Shown: positions 1 to 12,812, counted from the first letter of the stretch. The stretch is 64,000 nt of DNA from Pycnopodia helianthoides (GCA_032158295.1 CM063251.1:14955757-15019756); one strand, 5' to 3'. Translations and numbers: made by a program. Notes: generated from the sequence alone by a model not told the origin.

Positions 1-39
1 AAACACCACTACAGCTTACAAGTGACAAATATATCAAGT

Positions 40-435
40 TTAAAGGAACATTACAGAATCGGTTTTTGCTAACAAAACAGTTGCTGGCAGTGAAAGCACT
101 TCATGTAATCCACCATATAATACATAAACTGACAAACCTGTAGAAGTTTGAGATCGATCGGCCATCTGTGTCACGAGAAAATAGTGAAAAACCGATTACA
201 CATTTGCATTAAATCATATAGATTCAACAAATGAATGAAACGCTCACTGAGCGATAAACTCAATCGGAAAATGAGTTTATTCATTTCTCATCAAATATGG
301 CATTTCGGACAGAAATATTTCAAGGGATGTGTTCTACTATCATCATTATTAGACCGTGTAAGTTTTATGTAAATCTGTGATCAAAAAGTATATTTTACAA
401 GTTTTTTTCTTACCAATTCTGTAATGTTCCTTTAA
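40..435 (+). mobile_element. TTAA-flanked MITE, family A, copy 1
   Basis: This is a 396-bp element with terminal inverted repeats starting AGGAACATTACAGAAT(T/C)GGT, flanked by TTAA on both sides. It has no coding capacity. Confidence 0.85.
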
Positions 436-1591
436 AGGTAAACATTGGAATGGTATACTCATCGAAAATATTGTTCAGATTAGTTTCAAGCTGGGAGCTT
501 AAGTTTCTATCAATGTCAGTCCACCTGAAACACAAATCCGCATAAAACATACATCCCACTATTTTGATGACTTGATTTTCAGCTGGGGGCGATGATGTGT
601 TTAGCAAAAAAACTTGAGTATGGGACTAACATTTCTTGGGTAAGTTATCTTGGTTGATGACATCCTAAATAATTAGGCGATATCGTGATCTCGGTAAAGT
701 TGACAACTTCATACGTTCGAGAAGTCGCCAGTCTGAGACAAAGTATCTCTGGATCTCAACAGGTCGAATGGCATCTCCAGAACACCGTACCTTTTTAAAG
801 GCCATAACACACAGGGCAAATTTTTCAGGCGACTTGGAGGCAGCCAACTGCACAATGCTTATGCACAAGGAACACTTCGGCAGCACCAGAGACATTCTTC
901 TAGCTGTATAACTCACCATCCCCAGGAAAATATTGAGAAAACTGAAATGTGATAGAATGTTTCTTCTTTGGAGATTGCCTGGAACTGGTTGCCTGTGAAT
1001 TGCCCCCGTGTGACATGGCCTTAAGACTTTATATCAACTTGCAAACTTAGTGGAATTCGAGAAAAAATGTGCACGTGTCCCTATGTGCAACTGTTATCGG
1101 TCTTTCATCAGTACAGAACTGGCGGGTGCCGTACCATTTGACCCCAAATCACGCAGCTCCAAAAAGGGTTGATCACCCCCAAGCATCATTTGAATTCAGA
1201 CGCCTTAAAGTAGCTGTCTGAACGTTGGTAATTACATTATGTTCAAGGACGCATAAAAACGTGGTTGCCATTCTGTTATTTTTGGTGCTTTGTTTGTGAT
1301 GTTCGCAATATGGGTTCTTGTACCAACGTTAAAATAGATTTCTAATTTGTACAAGAAGGATTAGATTCGATGCAAGTAAACTAAAATTAAATAAAAAATA
1401 ATGAAACAACTTTTTTTTAAACAGCACAGAAACTTATGAAGTAATGTTTCACCAAAATATTTTAACCCATTGAAATGAAATATAAACAGGTTAAATATCA
1501 GAAAAATATTCATGAAAACTTGATGGATAATTCTTGATGGAAAACTTATGTTCTTGAAAAGAAGTCCCATTCAACTCTAATGTTGTTACCT

Positions 1592-1985
1592 TTAAAGGAA
1601 CATTACATAATTGGTTTTTGCTAACAAAACAGTTGATGGCAGTCAAGCACTTTATGTAATCCACCATAATACATAAACTGCAAACCTGTAGAAGTTTGAG
1701 ATCGATCGGCCATCTGGGTCACGAGAAAATAGTGAAAAACGATTACACATTTGCATGAAATCATATAGATTCAACAAAATGAATAAAAAGCTCACTGAGC
1801 GATAAACTCCAATCGGAAAATTAGTTTATTCATTTCTTATCAAATATGGCATTTCAGACAGAAAATATTTCAAGGGATGTTTTCTACTATCATCATCATT
1901 AGACCGTGTAAGTTTTCTGTAAATCTGTGATCAAAAAGTATATTTTATAAGTGTTTTTCTTACCAATTCTGCAATGTTCCTTTAA
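1592..1985 (+). mobile_element. TTAA-flanked MITE, family A, copy 2
   Basis: This copy has the same orientation and length as copy 1 and is highly similar to it. TTAA stands at both ends. Confidence 0.85.
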
Positions 1986-2375
1986 GCTTTCAGTGACCAC
2001 TTTTCTCAAACACTTGCTTCGTCTGCACACTAATTGTTCTCCCCGCTATGCTCGAAGTGAGCGCATATTTTTATCAGGTTGTACCCGCCATTGTAAATAA
2101 ACTAGAGGTTTTAAGGGGTCATTCAAACCCACCAAATCAACCTCGTTATTTGGACTGAACGTGAACTAAAGTGCTTACAAGAATCAATTGAAGAGGCTCG
2201 TCTTGTAAGCACACTGCGGGACGGCGAGGATTGTGTCAGCGACGGAACTTTCTAAACTTTGGGGGGCAACGATTGACGTCCAGAGAAATAGACTTGTTAC
2301 GAGTCGATCAGCAGTGTCTGCCCAACGGTGCTTGAGAACTGTATGCGATGTGGTGGGGCCCTATTTCGAAACCAC

Positions 2376-2620
2376 GATGGCTTGGGCTTGGGCTCGGGCT
2401 CGGGCTTGGGCTTGGGCTCGGGCTGGCTTGGGCTTGGTGGCTTGGGCTTGGGCTTGGGCTTGGGCTCTGGGCTCGGGCTCGGGCTTGGGCTTCGGGATTG
2501 GGCTTGGGCTTGGGCTTTTTGTTTCAGCTTTGGCTTCGGCTTCGGGCTTTGGCTTCTGTTTCGACTTCCTTCAGCTTCAGCTTTGGCTTCGGTTTCAGCT
2601 TTGGCTATGTCAGTCATTTG
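2376..2620 (+). repeat. Hexanucleotide array (GGCTTG/GGCTCG)n
   Basis: About 40 imperfect hexamers. All frames across it are low complexity (GLGLG, PKPEPK, ARAWA), so long ORFs here are artefacts. Confidence 0.9.
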
Positions 2621-3548
2621 TATAACGTGCGCTTTCGGCACGGGGCTTTAAACAGACGGATAAGCCGGAGCCAAAGCCAGAGACGAAGCCGTTGTTTGGC
2701 GAAAAGTGGCCCTTTAAGAGCGCTCATAAAATTCACTTCGAAGAGATTTTAAGGAGAAATTGTGATTTACAGTTTTATTTCCCTAAGCAAACAAGGTAGC
2801 ATTCGCACAACCAGTGTGAAGTACGTTTATGATCTTGGCTGTTTTTGTCTTGTTGCTTGTTTGCTTGTGTGTGTTTTTTTTGTGTTTTTTTTTGCCCAGC
2901 CGGACATTTAAGTATTTACAAAATATGTGTTCTTATAGCAGTCAGAGAGGGCGAGGGGGTAGGGGTTAGGGAACCATTTCTCACACATTTTCATTTCGCA
3001 TTTCAGCACATTTTTCAAAAAGAAACACGAGTATATTCACTTTATTTTCACCTGCTCAACAAAGCTGGAAAATGGTCATAGAATAACCCATCCTAGACAG
3101 TGTGGAAAAAAAAATCTTCCTATCCTACAACTGTGGATTTTTTTGAAATATGAAATCTCGCAGTCGTACAAACAGACTCAGCGATAGAGCGGTACGTAAA
3201 TTCGTTCCCTCTCTCAGAATTTCCCCACACAGCCCTTGTCAAAAATGGGAGGGAAGCTGGAATTTCTGAAGTCGCCAGCCTGTTGTTAAACATGTCATGT
3301 CCCACTGACAGAAACTTGTCGCTCTGGCCTGAGTGATTGGCTCTGATCCAAGGGAACTGACATGCCGACGGACGGTCCCAATGTATTCACAAGAGTTTAA
3401 CTAAACAAAAACAAAAACAAAACAAAAAACCCAAGCCTGCATTGGGACAGTCATTTTTTGTCACGGAGACAAAGTTAGGATGTGCCGCTTGCCATATCCC
3501 TCTGGTTACCGTCTCAGCTGGTCTTGGGATACCCAATTTGGACAAGGC

Positions 3549-3695
3549 CCCAGTTTCATGGCGCTATGCAGGAAATGTTGTTTACAAAAGATTGTTAGCA
3601 AGAGTTAGCAAGGAACCAGTTACAAACAATGTACAATCCTTTGTACTTTTGGCTGGTAGCTTGGTTCACTGCTTAGCAAAATAATTGTGTTTAGC
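3549..3695 (+). repeat. Possible foldback repeat (CCAGTTTCATGGCGCT type)
   Basis: CCCCAGTTTCATGGCGCTAT recurs as CCCAGTTTCATGGCGCTACT at 42271, where the unit closes with ATCAAATTGGGCCTGG. Interior sequences (TTGTTAGCAAGAGTTAGCAA) look like a decayed dispersed element. Confidence 0.4.
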
Positions 3696-4386
3696 AGCCG
3701 TTATCAAATCGAACCTTGAACAATAATGAAGTCGGTAGGGGGAGGCTACACCAAAAGGAACAATTTATTTCTCTCAATTTCTCTCAGTCCCTCTAATAAT
3801 TCAACTCTTAACGTGATTAATGTTGTTTTATTCCTAAAACGAGGATTTAGTGCGACCCAAAGAAGCCGCCAAATCCCTTAAAGAGTTTGACCTTCGCCGC
3901 TTCGAAAGACCTACGGGTGAGACTAGGGTATCAATCTTGCTTGAAAGGACTGGGAGGTTGGCGGTTCAATTTCGAAACTTTAGGGTGCATTCACGCTATA
4001 CGTAAGACGGGGGGAATAATTGGGATTTGGGGGGATGGGGAGACCTCTTCAGGGATCTAAGAAAATTAAGAGTGACAAGACTTAAAATCAGCTATTATAA
4101 ATCAGTATTGCACATGAAAAAGCCGAGCACAGCATCACTGTGAACACTATTTTGCAAAACTTCCACAAAGAAATGTTTTTTAACATCAAATGGAATGGAT
4201 TAGGATGATTGCTATAGAGGGGAAAAAACAGTTCCCGAGAAATACTTCCGTCCGGATATTAATTGCTGACACCTGGGAGAAAGGTTGGCAAACCTACTTC
4301 AAGAGCGGCTATTGTGAATGCGTCTAATGAGCACAACGTGGTGTGGGTACTCTTTATATAATAATTCGCTGTAGCATAGCCTACCT

Positions 4387-4750
4387 TTAAAGGCCCTGTA
4401 CACTATTGGTAAGATCGAAAAACACAAATGTTCACAGATTCACAAACAACTTACATGATTTAAAGTAAGCAATGGTAGAAATGGTTCCTTAAAAATATTT
4501 CTGCCTAAAATGCTATCGTTTCTGAGAAATGAGTGAAACAATAGTTTGTATCACGCGTGATAAAAACTCGATGTTTGAAAAAAAAAAACAGAAAACACAT
4601 AATGTATCTTTTTCATATTTTCTCGTGACCTCGATGACCAATTGAGCTCAACTTTCACAGGTTTGTTTGTTCGTGCATATGTTGAATCACACAAAAATGT
4701 GGACACTGATTTTGAGCTGTTACTTAAAGTGTCTAATACAATACCTTTAA
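4387..4750 (+). mobile_element. TTAA-flanked MITE, family C, copy 1
   Basis: The element starts AGGCCCTGTACACTATTGGT and ends near TACCTTTAA, with TTAA at both sides. The interior matches 45464-45826 in inverted orientation. Confidence 0.75.
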
Positions 4751-6682
4751 CAATCGATCCGCGAGTGTTTCATCATTTAAGTATATTTAATGTGTCACTG
4801 GAAGAGGAAACCGCGTAATGGGTAGACGTGTTTGTTTTAATCTAATCTAGATAGGACTTGCCGGAAGTGCCACAGGGAAACTAATATGGTATGAGTTGGG
4901 AAACAACCCGACAGTGTGTGATAAACTGCATGACGTTTCGCTCGGCACGCTTTGACTGTCTTCACTTCACACGAATAACGGGCGGTGATGTGGGAGCAAG
5001 TTGCCTCATGTGATGTATTGGGTTCGATGGAGGCAGAAAGCTGAACTGTAGAGGAGGAGGAGATTAAGTGGGGGTGGGGGGTGAGAGGAAACCCGAGCCA
5101 AAGGGGGTGACCATGGATGGAAGATATGTTGTTCGGGGGTGACCTAGATGTCGCTGTAAATCTGTCGGAAGTGTAACGATTATTCTTTAAAATTATCTTC
5201 TTGTGTCATACTCAGAACTTTAAAAAGTGAAACTTTAATATATATATATAAATATATTCACATCGATCATTTTGATAACAGTTGTTGTAACTATACCAAG
5301 TGAAACTTAACTTTATTTTAAAATCATTCATATTTTTTCATACACAGATCATTTTGATGAGTTATCATCAACAGCTCATACGAAGAAAACAACATTGACT
5401 GCATGTTTATCAAATCCGCCCCGAGACCTTATACACAAACCTATAGTCATCTTCTTCCCGAGATTAACCAAAAACACGCCTGCACGTTCTCCGAGCGAAA
5501 CGAGCAGGATGTATTTATCAACAGACAAAATCCCACCTTTAAAGCCTTTAAGCCCGAAACCAAACCAGACTTAACTGGTGGTGGTGAAATTTGTCTTTCA
5601 CGCTTGGTTTGGGTTTCCCGCGCGTTCAATGGTGAGATTACCGGAGGGGGGGGGGGGGGCTTGTAATCCGCAAGATCAAATCGCAAACCTTTGTCGGTGA
5701 TCTCTAAACGAGGTCATTTTATGGTTTATGACAGAAGCAGCTCAGAAAAAATTCTGAAAAATAATGTTTCTAAATACTGCTGCTATTAATTCATAATTTT
5801 CACCTTTAAAGGTTTTTTTTTTTCTCGTTACATTTTTCATGATTATTTTGTTTCATATAATCGAAGTGAAACCGTTCACCAACTTAAGTCCTTGCCTGCT
5901 TTTGCTTCACAGTTCTGAGTCATGATTGACGTCATCGATGCATCATACTATCATACAAAACCTCGACGAGATTGCACCTTTGTTTACTTTTACGTTTTTA
6001 CGATTACGTTGTACATTTACGCTTATACGTAAAGCCAGACATTGTGTTTGCGGCCGTCGGAGGGTCATTTTTTTTCTGGCCAGGCCTGAAAACTATTCCA
6101 CACGAAGCCAAACCAAAGGAATTGTCAAAGGCAAGGGTGAGTACGTGGGGAAATCATTAAGCAGATAACAAGATATACTTGTGATAAACTTGACATAAAC
6201 TTGACTGCAGGAAACAATGGGTTTGCAAACTTAGGAAACAGTGGTAAGTTTATTGTCTTGTTTTGCTTTTTGTTCTTTGGCTCTTGAAGAATTAAATAAT
6301 ACACGCTTTCTTTCTTTCTTTTCTTTTTCTTTGTAGGGAACTATGTTTTAGCTTTGGTCCGTAAGGATCTCATTGACAAAGTTTCAGAATTAAATTAATT
6401 TTGACACATAATCGTCCGAATGACGATTTACAACAGGAGCTGCGAGTACAAAGTAATCAAAACAAACTCCAATGTCTTCCATTTCACTATTACAAAAAAA
6501 AACACTTGATAAATAATATTAAATCTGACAAAATAAATCATGAGATTTGAATTATTATGCCTCACTGAAAATGACAGCTGCATCATAATTAAGTGATAAC
6601 TTTTCCTGGGTAACTTGCACTATTTCTCACTCAAGTTTACTGTCTTTGTGTTAACGTTGTCAGGCTGTAATGTTTCGATTGC
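4751..6682. other. No gene seen
   Basis: AT-rich DNA with a TA microsatellite near 5240 and a G run at 5646-5659. Short frames in both strands look random. Confidence 0.55.
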
Positions 6683-7132
6683 AAACAGCTCTTTAAAGCC
6701 CTGGTCTGTCCGTCTACAACCGAACTCCAAATCACAAGTTACAGTGTTTCCTTCGATACAGTATACCCCGGCTCAGATGGGACCGACAAGGCCTTCTGTT
6801 CCACGCGCAGCAGCCGGATGTTTTTGGTCACACGGCTTTTTGGCTGCGTCAATTACGGCATCTGTCCACGCGGTGTTACCCATGTTTCCACTATAGAGCC
6901 AGGCGTCTGCCTCTTAAACGCGAACCTGCCTGGCCAGCAGAAAAAAAATCTCCCTGCAGCAGCACAACTAGATTCTGTTTTTGGATGGGGTCCAGAACGA
7001 AATGCTCGAGGTTTGTTTTCGTGTTATCACCCAACCCATACAGTTATTTTCTCCACTGAAAGCAAAATAGTTTTGGGTGCACTAACCACACACGTTCTTC
7101 ACCCGTCGGTTACAAAACAAATACATAAATAA
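6683..7132 (+). other. Open frame of doubtful coding status
   Basis: One plus-strand frame is open for about 145 codons to a TAA after 7129, with cysteines in FCSTRSSRMFLVTRLFGCVN and YGICPRGV. A second plus frame and part of the minus strand (YSGNMGNTAWTDAVIDAAKK, broken by a stop) also read smoothly. GC content is raised at 6690-6940. No family is recognised. It may be a decayed exon on either strand or chance. Confidence 0.15.
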
Positions 7133-7339
7133 TCGGCAGGCCCGTAGGGTGGGGGCAGGAGTGGGATTGTGGGTTTTTTGAGCCACCAACCACCCGAGCC
7201 TCCATTTTCCGTTTCCCCTACCAATCACCATTAGGCCGATAAACAGGTGGAGGCTACGTATCATTTTAGTAGCACTCTTACCCGGTAGGCAATTCTTTTG
7301 GTACCACATGCTGGCTACGGGAGTCAACGGTGAAGGGAT

Positions 7340-7975
7340 CGCTAAAAAATCGCTACCGGTACTCCCCCTCGAGTACCACTCGAGTACCATTTAGATGATA
7401 CTCGTACTCGGCTTGCAAAATTTAATGTACCCAAAGTCCATACTTGATAGAATAATCTTGAAAACTTGAAGAATAATCTGCACTCGAAGTCATGTACTCG
7501 ATATTCGACTGAAAATGCACTCGGACTCCGATTGTAAGTACTCGTGGTCAAAACACCACTTTCTTTCCCGCTTTCCTATACGAGCTTTAATGCAAGGAAC
7601 AGATGAATAAAGCTCTGGAAACAAAAGTAAAATTTAAGTTGCCTATGATACATTCATATTTAAAAGATAGTTATCACAAGGAGCACACATTGATGTCTAG
7701 AAGTTAGTATCAAGAAAACAAAAGAAGTTTTTAGACAACATTTTGAAGTATTTGTTTTATTATAAAATACTCGTACTCGTACTCGTACTCGTACTCGAAT
7801 ATCCAAGTACTTTTGGTACGCAGGTGTTCGAATCGGCACTTGGATACCAGAATACTCGGTACTCGGAAACTTGTACTCGCACTTGATGCCCCAAGTACTC
7901 GTACTCGAGTACTACTCGGCCAACCGAGTACCATCAGCAGACCTTCATACTCGACTGAAAAGTACTTGACTACAA
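7340..7975 (+). repeat. TACTCG-rich region with (TACTCG)n core
   Basis: A perfect run of about five TACTCG units occurs at 7766-7797, and scattered TACTCG/CGAGTA motifs fill the rest. A similar motif density is seen at 10330-10500. Confidence 0.65.
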
Positions 7976-7993
7976 CACTGCTACGTCTTACAT

Positions 7994-8321
7994 GGCAACC
8001 TCGTCCCCATGGTTTACTTTATTTTCCAACCATGTTTACAATAGTAAACCCTGGGAGGAAAACTCCTTACTTGGACCCTGATTGGACAACGACTTTACAA
8101 TATGTTCCATATCCATAGTGTCTAGAAGAATTACACCGTACACAGCTTTCAATCTTGTACCGGACCACGATACTATGACAAACATGTGATTTTTGAAAAG
8201 TAGCCAGACTATTCTAATTTGCATACGTATCCCAAATTGTTGGATATGCAAATGATCCATTACCAGGGTGAAAGAGCGGTCAACCTCGTACTGCTCGACA
8301 CACCCTAGGGACGAGGTTGCC
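7994..8321 (+). mobile_element. Foldback element with GGCAACCTCGTCCC termini
   Basis: Fourteen-base inverted termini, GGCAACCTCGTCCC and GGGACGAGGTTGCC, bound 328 bp without coding capacity. Confidence 0.7.
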
Positions 8322-9551
8322 TCAATGGAGACCTTGATTTCCTGTTTTTATGCTGACGTCATGATTTCCCACATCAAATTTGTTCAGGAGCACAGGTGAA
8401 ATTTTAGGCAGTAAAGCAAACCCGTATTTGTACGTTTTGCATTGAGCTATATTTAGCACCAAGTATTGAAAGAAAAGTGACTGGTATCTTGAATTACTTT
8501 AAGTTGACGAAAAGAATCATGTTTAAGGCAGCGTTTGCAAAAATCAAGACATTTTCAACGTTGAATTTCATACGATTGCAATACACTTTCTGGCGGACAT
8601 AAGGTAAACTTTGCAGAGCAGCAATTTATAAACTTGTTTTTATGTCAAATAGATAGTCACTGTTTACGTTAACTAGGATATGGAGAATGAACTAAACGAC
8701 TGATGTCTCCCTTGATAAGATTCAAGACGGGTTCAACGCCCCCCCCCCCCAAAAAAGTACGGAATTCTCTGATCTTGGAAATTGTCATCAACAGGTACAT
8801 CAGCCAAGGTGAAAGCACTTCTAACAGATGCCAATCTCCACCTGTACTTTCCCTAAATCACCACGGGGGCCTTTCGTGACTTTTAAGATCAGTTTGGCTA
8901 CACCTATTGGACTACTCTCTCCCGTTGATGATACAGGGAACCAGACCCAGGCTGACCTCTCAAGCTGAGAGCATTTTGTGCCCGTAGCCACAGTCATCAA
9001 TAACCTGTTTTGGGGAATTTCAAACAGACAGAGTAATAAGTGATGCTTTCTTCTTATCAGTTTATGTGTTTTTTTTTCTTCCCGTGGTTTGAGATGACCC
9101 CCTGAAGCATATTTAAGAAATCATATTGCCCCCCATTATGTCTGGCTCTGTTCTCGCGGGGTTTGGTTAATGCACGTGATCTCATTGCAATCATGCAACG
9201 TGTATCTCCTATCTGTTTTGAAAACTATGTATAACATTTTAAAGGGACTGTGCAATAATGTTCGTCACAGAACACTCTGGGGTGAGGGGGGGGGGTGGTC
9301 GGTGAAGAATGTATTTGGAACAAGTGGTGTTTCACACAACGTGGTAAGACCGTGGAGGAAGACACTGTATCTATTTGTTGAGTGGCTCAAGGAGAATAAC
9401 CGTCTTCCCTATAATAATTGCGAGTCTGGAATTTGGGGCCGGAAGGAAGCAACACGTGGCATTTGTGATAATCACTGTAGCCTCTTGTTGCTTCCCAAGT
9501 ACTGCGGGGAAAGGAAAAATTGAACAATGGTAACGTATATCTTGAGTAATA
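8322..9551. other. No gene seen
   Basis: Plain AT-rich sequence with a C run near 8741 and a G run near 9287. No repeat family was recognised. Confidence 0.55.
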
Positions 9552-9698
9552 AGGCCGTGTCCGAATTGGCGGCTACGGCTACGGCTACGGCTACGGCTAG
9601 GTTTCCGCGTCATCATGCGTGGAATTATAGTACATCCTTAGCAACCCCCTCAGCAACAGTCGTAGCCGTTTCCGTAGCCGCCAATTCGGATACGGCCT
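9552..9698 (+). mobile_element. Small MITE with hexamer (GGCTAC)n termini, copy 1
   Basis: The termini AGGCCGTGTCCGAATTGGCG and its near-complement CGCCAATTCGGATACGGCCT flank 147 bp. The left terminus runs into four or five GGCTAC units, and the right contains CGTAGCCG repeats. Confidence 0.78.
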
Positions 9699-9826
9699 GA
9701 TTACAAAAAGTAATCCCCTGCCTAAGCCAATACAAATACTGGGGGAGTCTACCTTCTTCAACAATTTATCCCTTGCCTAACTGAGTCTGTGATCACTACA
9801 AATCAGATTAGACAAGAGCAGCATGT

Positions 9827-10191
9827 TCATTGGGAGCATCTGCGGCAGTGGCTGCCCTCTTCCGGATCTTTGCTATACACGAAGACGATGTAACCCAAGC
9901 CGACGCATTTGATATCTGCCTCACTCGTGACGACTTCCATCTCGGTTACCAGACTGTCATTTGATAAGTGTGGACGTAAAATTGATTTGAATTTAATCGA
10001 CTCGCACTCACGAAACGTTTCCAGTTGAAATATCCCATATCCTTTGGAATAGGATGACTTAATAGTATGCCAAATTAATAAGTGACATTGGGGGGTTCCC
10101 TTTGAGCAAGTCGAATTGTCGTTGTCAAGATTTGCGCTTCTCCGAACGGATAGAGAGAACTCACCCGTCAAGTTAATCTGACAGCAACATT
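9827..10191 (-). CDS. Candidate terminal exon of an unknown, possibly extracellular, protein
   Basis: A minus-strand frame of about 120 codons is open from an AG acceptor-like TAG near 10192 (or CAG near 10177) to TGA at 9829. It has no ATG near its beginning, so it would be an internal or terminal exon. The translation is cysteine-rich and has sequons (NLT, NST, NDS). Landmarks are CHLLIWHTIKSSYSKGYGIF, a hydrophobic GLGYIVFVYSK, and SHCRRCSQ before the stop. Third codon positions in the last 60 codons are rich in G and C. I do not recognise a family. It lies on the same strand as, and downstream of, the NtA-like exon, so it could belong to that gene, but phase does not join it directly. An internal GTGAGTT near 10158 could instead be a donor. 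Confidence 0.3.
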
Positions 10192-10619
10192 TGGCGGTGG
10201 CCTACTAATTAATTGTCATTTCTTCGGTTAAGTCTTACATCTAAATGCTTCCTTCTTTAAGTGATCAATCTACACAGTGACACTTCCATGCCTTTAAAGT
10301 TCTATATCATCAAACTGCTGTATCTATACTTTTAATCGACTGTGGGTTCGAGTGCACTTGAGTTTGGGGACGAGTATCGGGTACGTGTTGCTGAGTAAAT
10401 TAGGAATACGAGCACTACTCAAGATCGGTTTTCTGTTCTCAAAACTCGAACTCAGACGGAGCTAAGAGTATTTTGAATTTAGTACCCGTGCGTTGATCTA
10501 CTGATGGTTGTATGTAAGACTGGGTTAATTTTTTTTTTATTTTTCATGAGCACTATTTTACGATTATCAAATTGCACAGATTTTGTTTCCATGAAAACGA
10601 AAACTGAAAGTAGTACCTG

Positions 10620-11515
10620 ATTTCGGGTACTAGCAATGTAAACCTAAAGACCCCCAACTTGAACTAGTTATTGTCAAGTGAACGTGACTACAATTAGCCC
10701 TATATGAGTACTAACTTAAAACCATAAACCAACGAAGAACTGAAAAGTGCGTTCGAGTAAACTGGGCCACGAATACAATCAGTTTAGTACAAGTTGTTAA
10801 AGTACTAACCTAAACCTGGTGTGACACATTTCCAGAAGTGTTAGAACTGAAACGGGACGAGTACAAGCACTGTAATCTAAATAGCTGTGTGTATGTTTAG
10901 TTGGGTACATTTTCAAGTGAACTAGGCACCAAGTACTAAAAGCTTATTGCACTTCGGTTATGCGTTAACTTAAACCATAGAGCAAGGCCTAGGCTATGCT
11001 TAAACCTGGTGTGATTGCAATACACATTTCCACGAGTGCTAGAACTGATAAGGTGAGTGCGAGTACAAGCACTGTAACTTAAAGAGCTGTATATGTGTGT
11101 AGTTGGACATTTTCAAGTGAACTGGGCACAAGTACTAACAGTTTGTACAATAGTTAAGTACTAACTTAATGTGTGTTTGTATACACATTCCCGAAGTGTA
11201 GTACTGAAAGGTGCGTACGGTACAAGCACTGTAACTTATCGTAGTAGTTTAGATGGTTACATTTCAAGTGTTGGGTCACAGTACTGACATTAAGTACAAT
11301 TAGTTTAAGTACTAACTGAATTGTGTGTTTGTAATACACATTTCCGCAAGTGCTAGAACTGAAAGGTGCGTACTGGCACAAGCACTGTAACTTAATCGTA
11401 TGTAGGTTTAGATGGTTACATTTTCAAGTGAACTGGGTCACAAGTACTGACAGTTTAGTACAATTAGTTTAAGTACTAACTTAAACCTTTGTGATCGTAA
11501 TACACAGTTCCACCC
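10620..11515 (+). repeat. Degenerate 156-202 bp tandem repeat, at least four units
   Basis: AAGCACTGTAA recurs at 10865, 11067, 11224 and 11380. Each is followed by TTTCAAGTGAACTGGG and AGTACTAAC-type segments and by ATACACATTTCC. Units differ by indels. Confidence 0.75.
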
Positions 11516-12355
11516 TAGAAAGGGTACTCGAGTACAAGTACAGGACAACCACACATCATAATGCTACTCATGTTGCACCACTCCTTTAGCAAGAAGCACT
11601 CGAATCTGATGACATACAGACGGCTGTTTTGTAAATACTGGTTGACCCGAAGAGTTTGGACTGTGAGCAGCCGTGGGGTTGGAAGGGGAGACTGCCCCAA
11701 AATGCTCTGGTATGTACATTTCTTGAAAAAGTCACCTTAAAGGAGATAAACCTCCCGTAAATTTGCATGTGGTTAAATTCATGTTTGACAGAGATGTCGA
11801 CAGCACAATGAAACATTTGATATTTTCTTATATACCTTATTTTCTGATAGTGAACTGTTTTTACAACGTTTCTACACTAATTCACATAACGGCGAGAATC
11901 GAGACAAGTGGAAAGTCAAACTTGCTGACTTCGCCAATCTAATGCCTTCACGTTTCGTTTCGTTTTTACCGTCAATGTGATAGGGCTATGATTGATTTGA
12001 ATATCGATACAAAATATAACGATGTCACATTATTTCATCAATATTAAAACGCTTTTACAAGTGGGTTTAAAACAAAATTAAAGTGTAACTCGTCCCGTTT
12101 TTATATTTAATTCTTTTTTTCTATTTATTAATTTATTTTTCTTTATTTTTGTTTTTTACTTCTGTACCAAGAAGCGAGTGATCCAGTGCGTTAAAAAATG
12201 TTGTCGCCCACCAATGTTTTTTTCGCTGCCCCCACCCTTTTTTCTACGAGTGTTTAGGGCCTTGTTCAGATTACCAAAACATTTTATTTTTAAACACCTA
12301 TGTTAGTCGACCCGCTAAATTAAGAACGTTGGTTTGTATACAAAAAGCGAAGCGA

Positions 12356-12446
12356 TGACGTCTTCGTTACGTCACAACACCCGGTTTCCTTTTAAATAAA
12401 TTCCTCGATTTCAACGGACGGACACGCTCAACTCACGATATATAAA
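12356..12446 (+). promoter_or_regulatory. CRE-CRE-TATA promoter-like block
   Basis: Two CRE-type sites 11 bp apart (TGACGTCT at 12356-12363 and TTACGTCA at 12367-12374) stand about 70 bp upstream of a TATATAAA box (12439-12446). The following 200 bp are GC-richer than the surroundings, as in a 5' leader. This layout is typical of cAMP/CREB-responsive genes. Expected transcription start is near 12470. No family-recognisable exon follows. Confidence 0.4.
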
Positions 12447-12611
12447 CCTCCGCTTTAACGGGGGAAATCAACCTCGCGAGATAGACGGAGACACAGTCTC
12501 TATACCGGGCAACGGAGCTGATCTTCGGGCGAGATCCTCTTGAGTGGATGCGCTGCGTTGGCCCTGCACTGTGGCTGAACCCACTTACTGTTTATCTTCA
12601 ATTATCGAATT

Positions 12612-12719
12612 ATGACAGCGACGAAAAACGAGTGCTTTCAGATGCGTCTCTTTCCATTTTCCCGTTGTTTCGGTCGTAGTATTACTGTTAAGTTTTGCCG
12701 AGAAGTTCTTGTGTTTTAA
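12612..12719 (+). other. Short ORF downstream of the CRE/TATA block
   Basis: The first ATG after the putative start site opens 35 codons (MTATKNECFQMRLFPFSRCF...). It could be a leader ORF or a first coding exon ending at a weak GTTAAG donor near 12687. There is no recognisable domain. Confidence 0.15.
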
Positions 12720-12812
12720 ATCGTTATTCATTTGGGAGGCTTCTGACAAGCTCGGCTGCGAATGTTTTTTACATTACTCGGCTTTTTTATCATCACCCAA
12801 AAGAAAAACTAC

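Larger units (their letters stand above)
1986..4386. other. No gene seen apart from repeats
   Basis: This interval holds the hexamer array, a possible foldback repeat and low-complexity T/A runs. Open frames are short and have no codon bias. Confidence 0.6.

Noticed and set aside
2233..2752. Four overlapping ORFs of 107-134 codons with Gly/Leu, Trp/Ala or Pro/Lys repeats
   Set aside because: They are translations of the GGCTTG hexamer array. All frames stay open because the repeat lacks stops.
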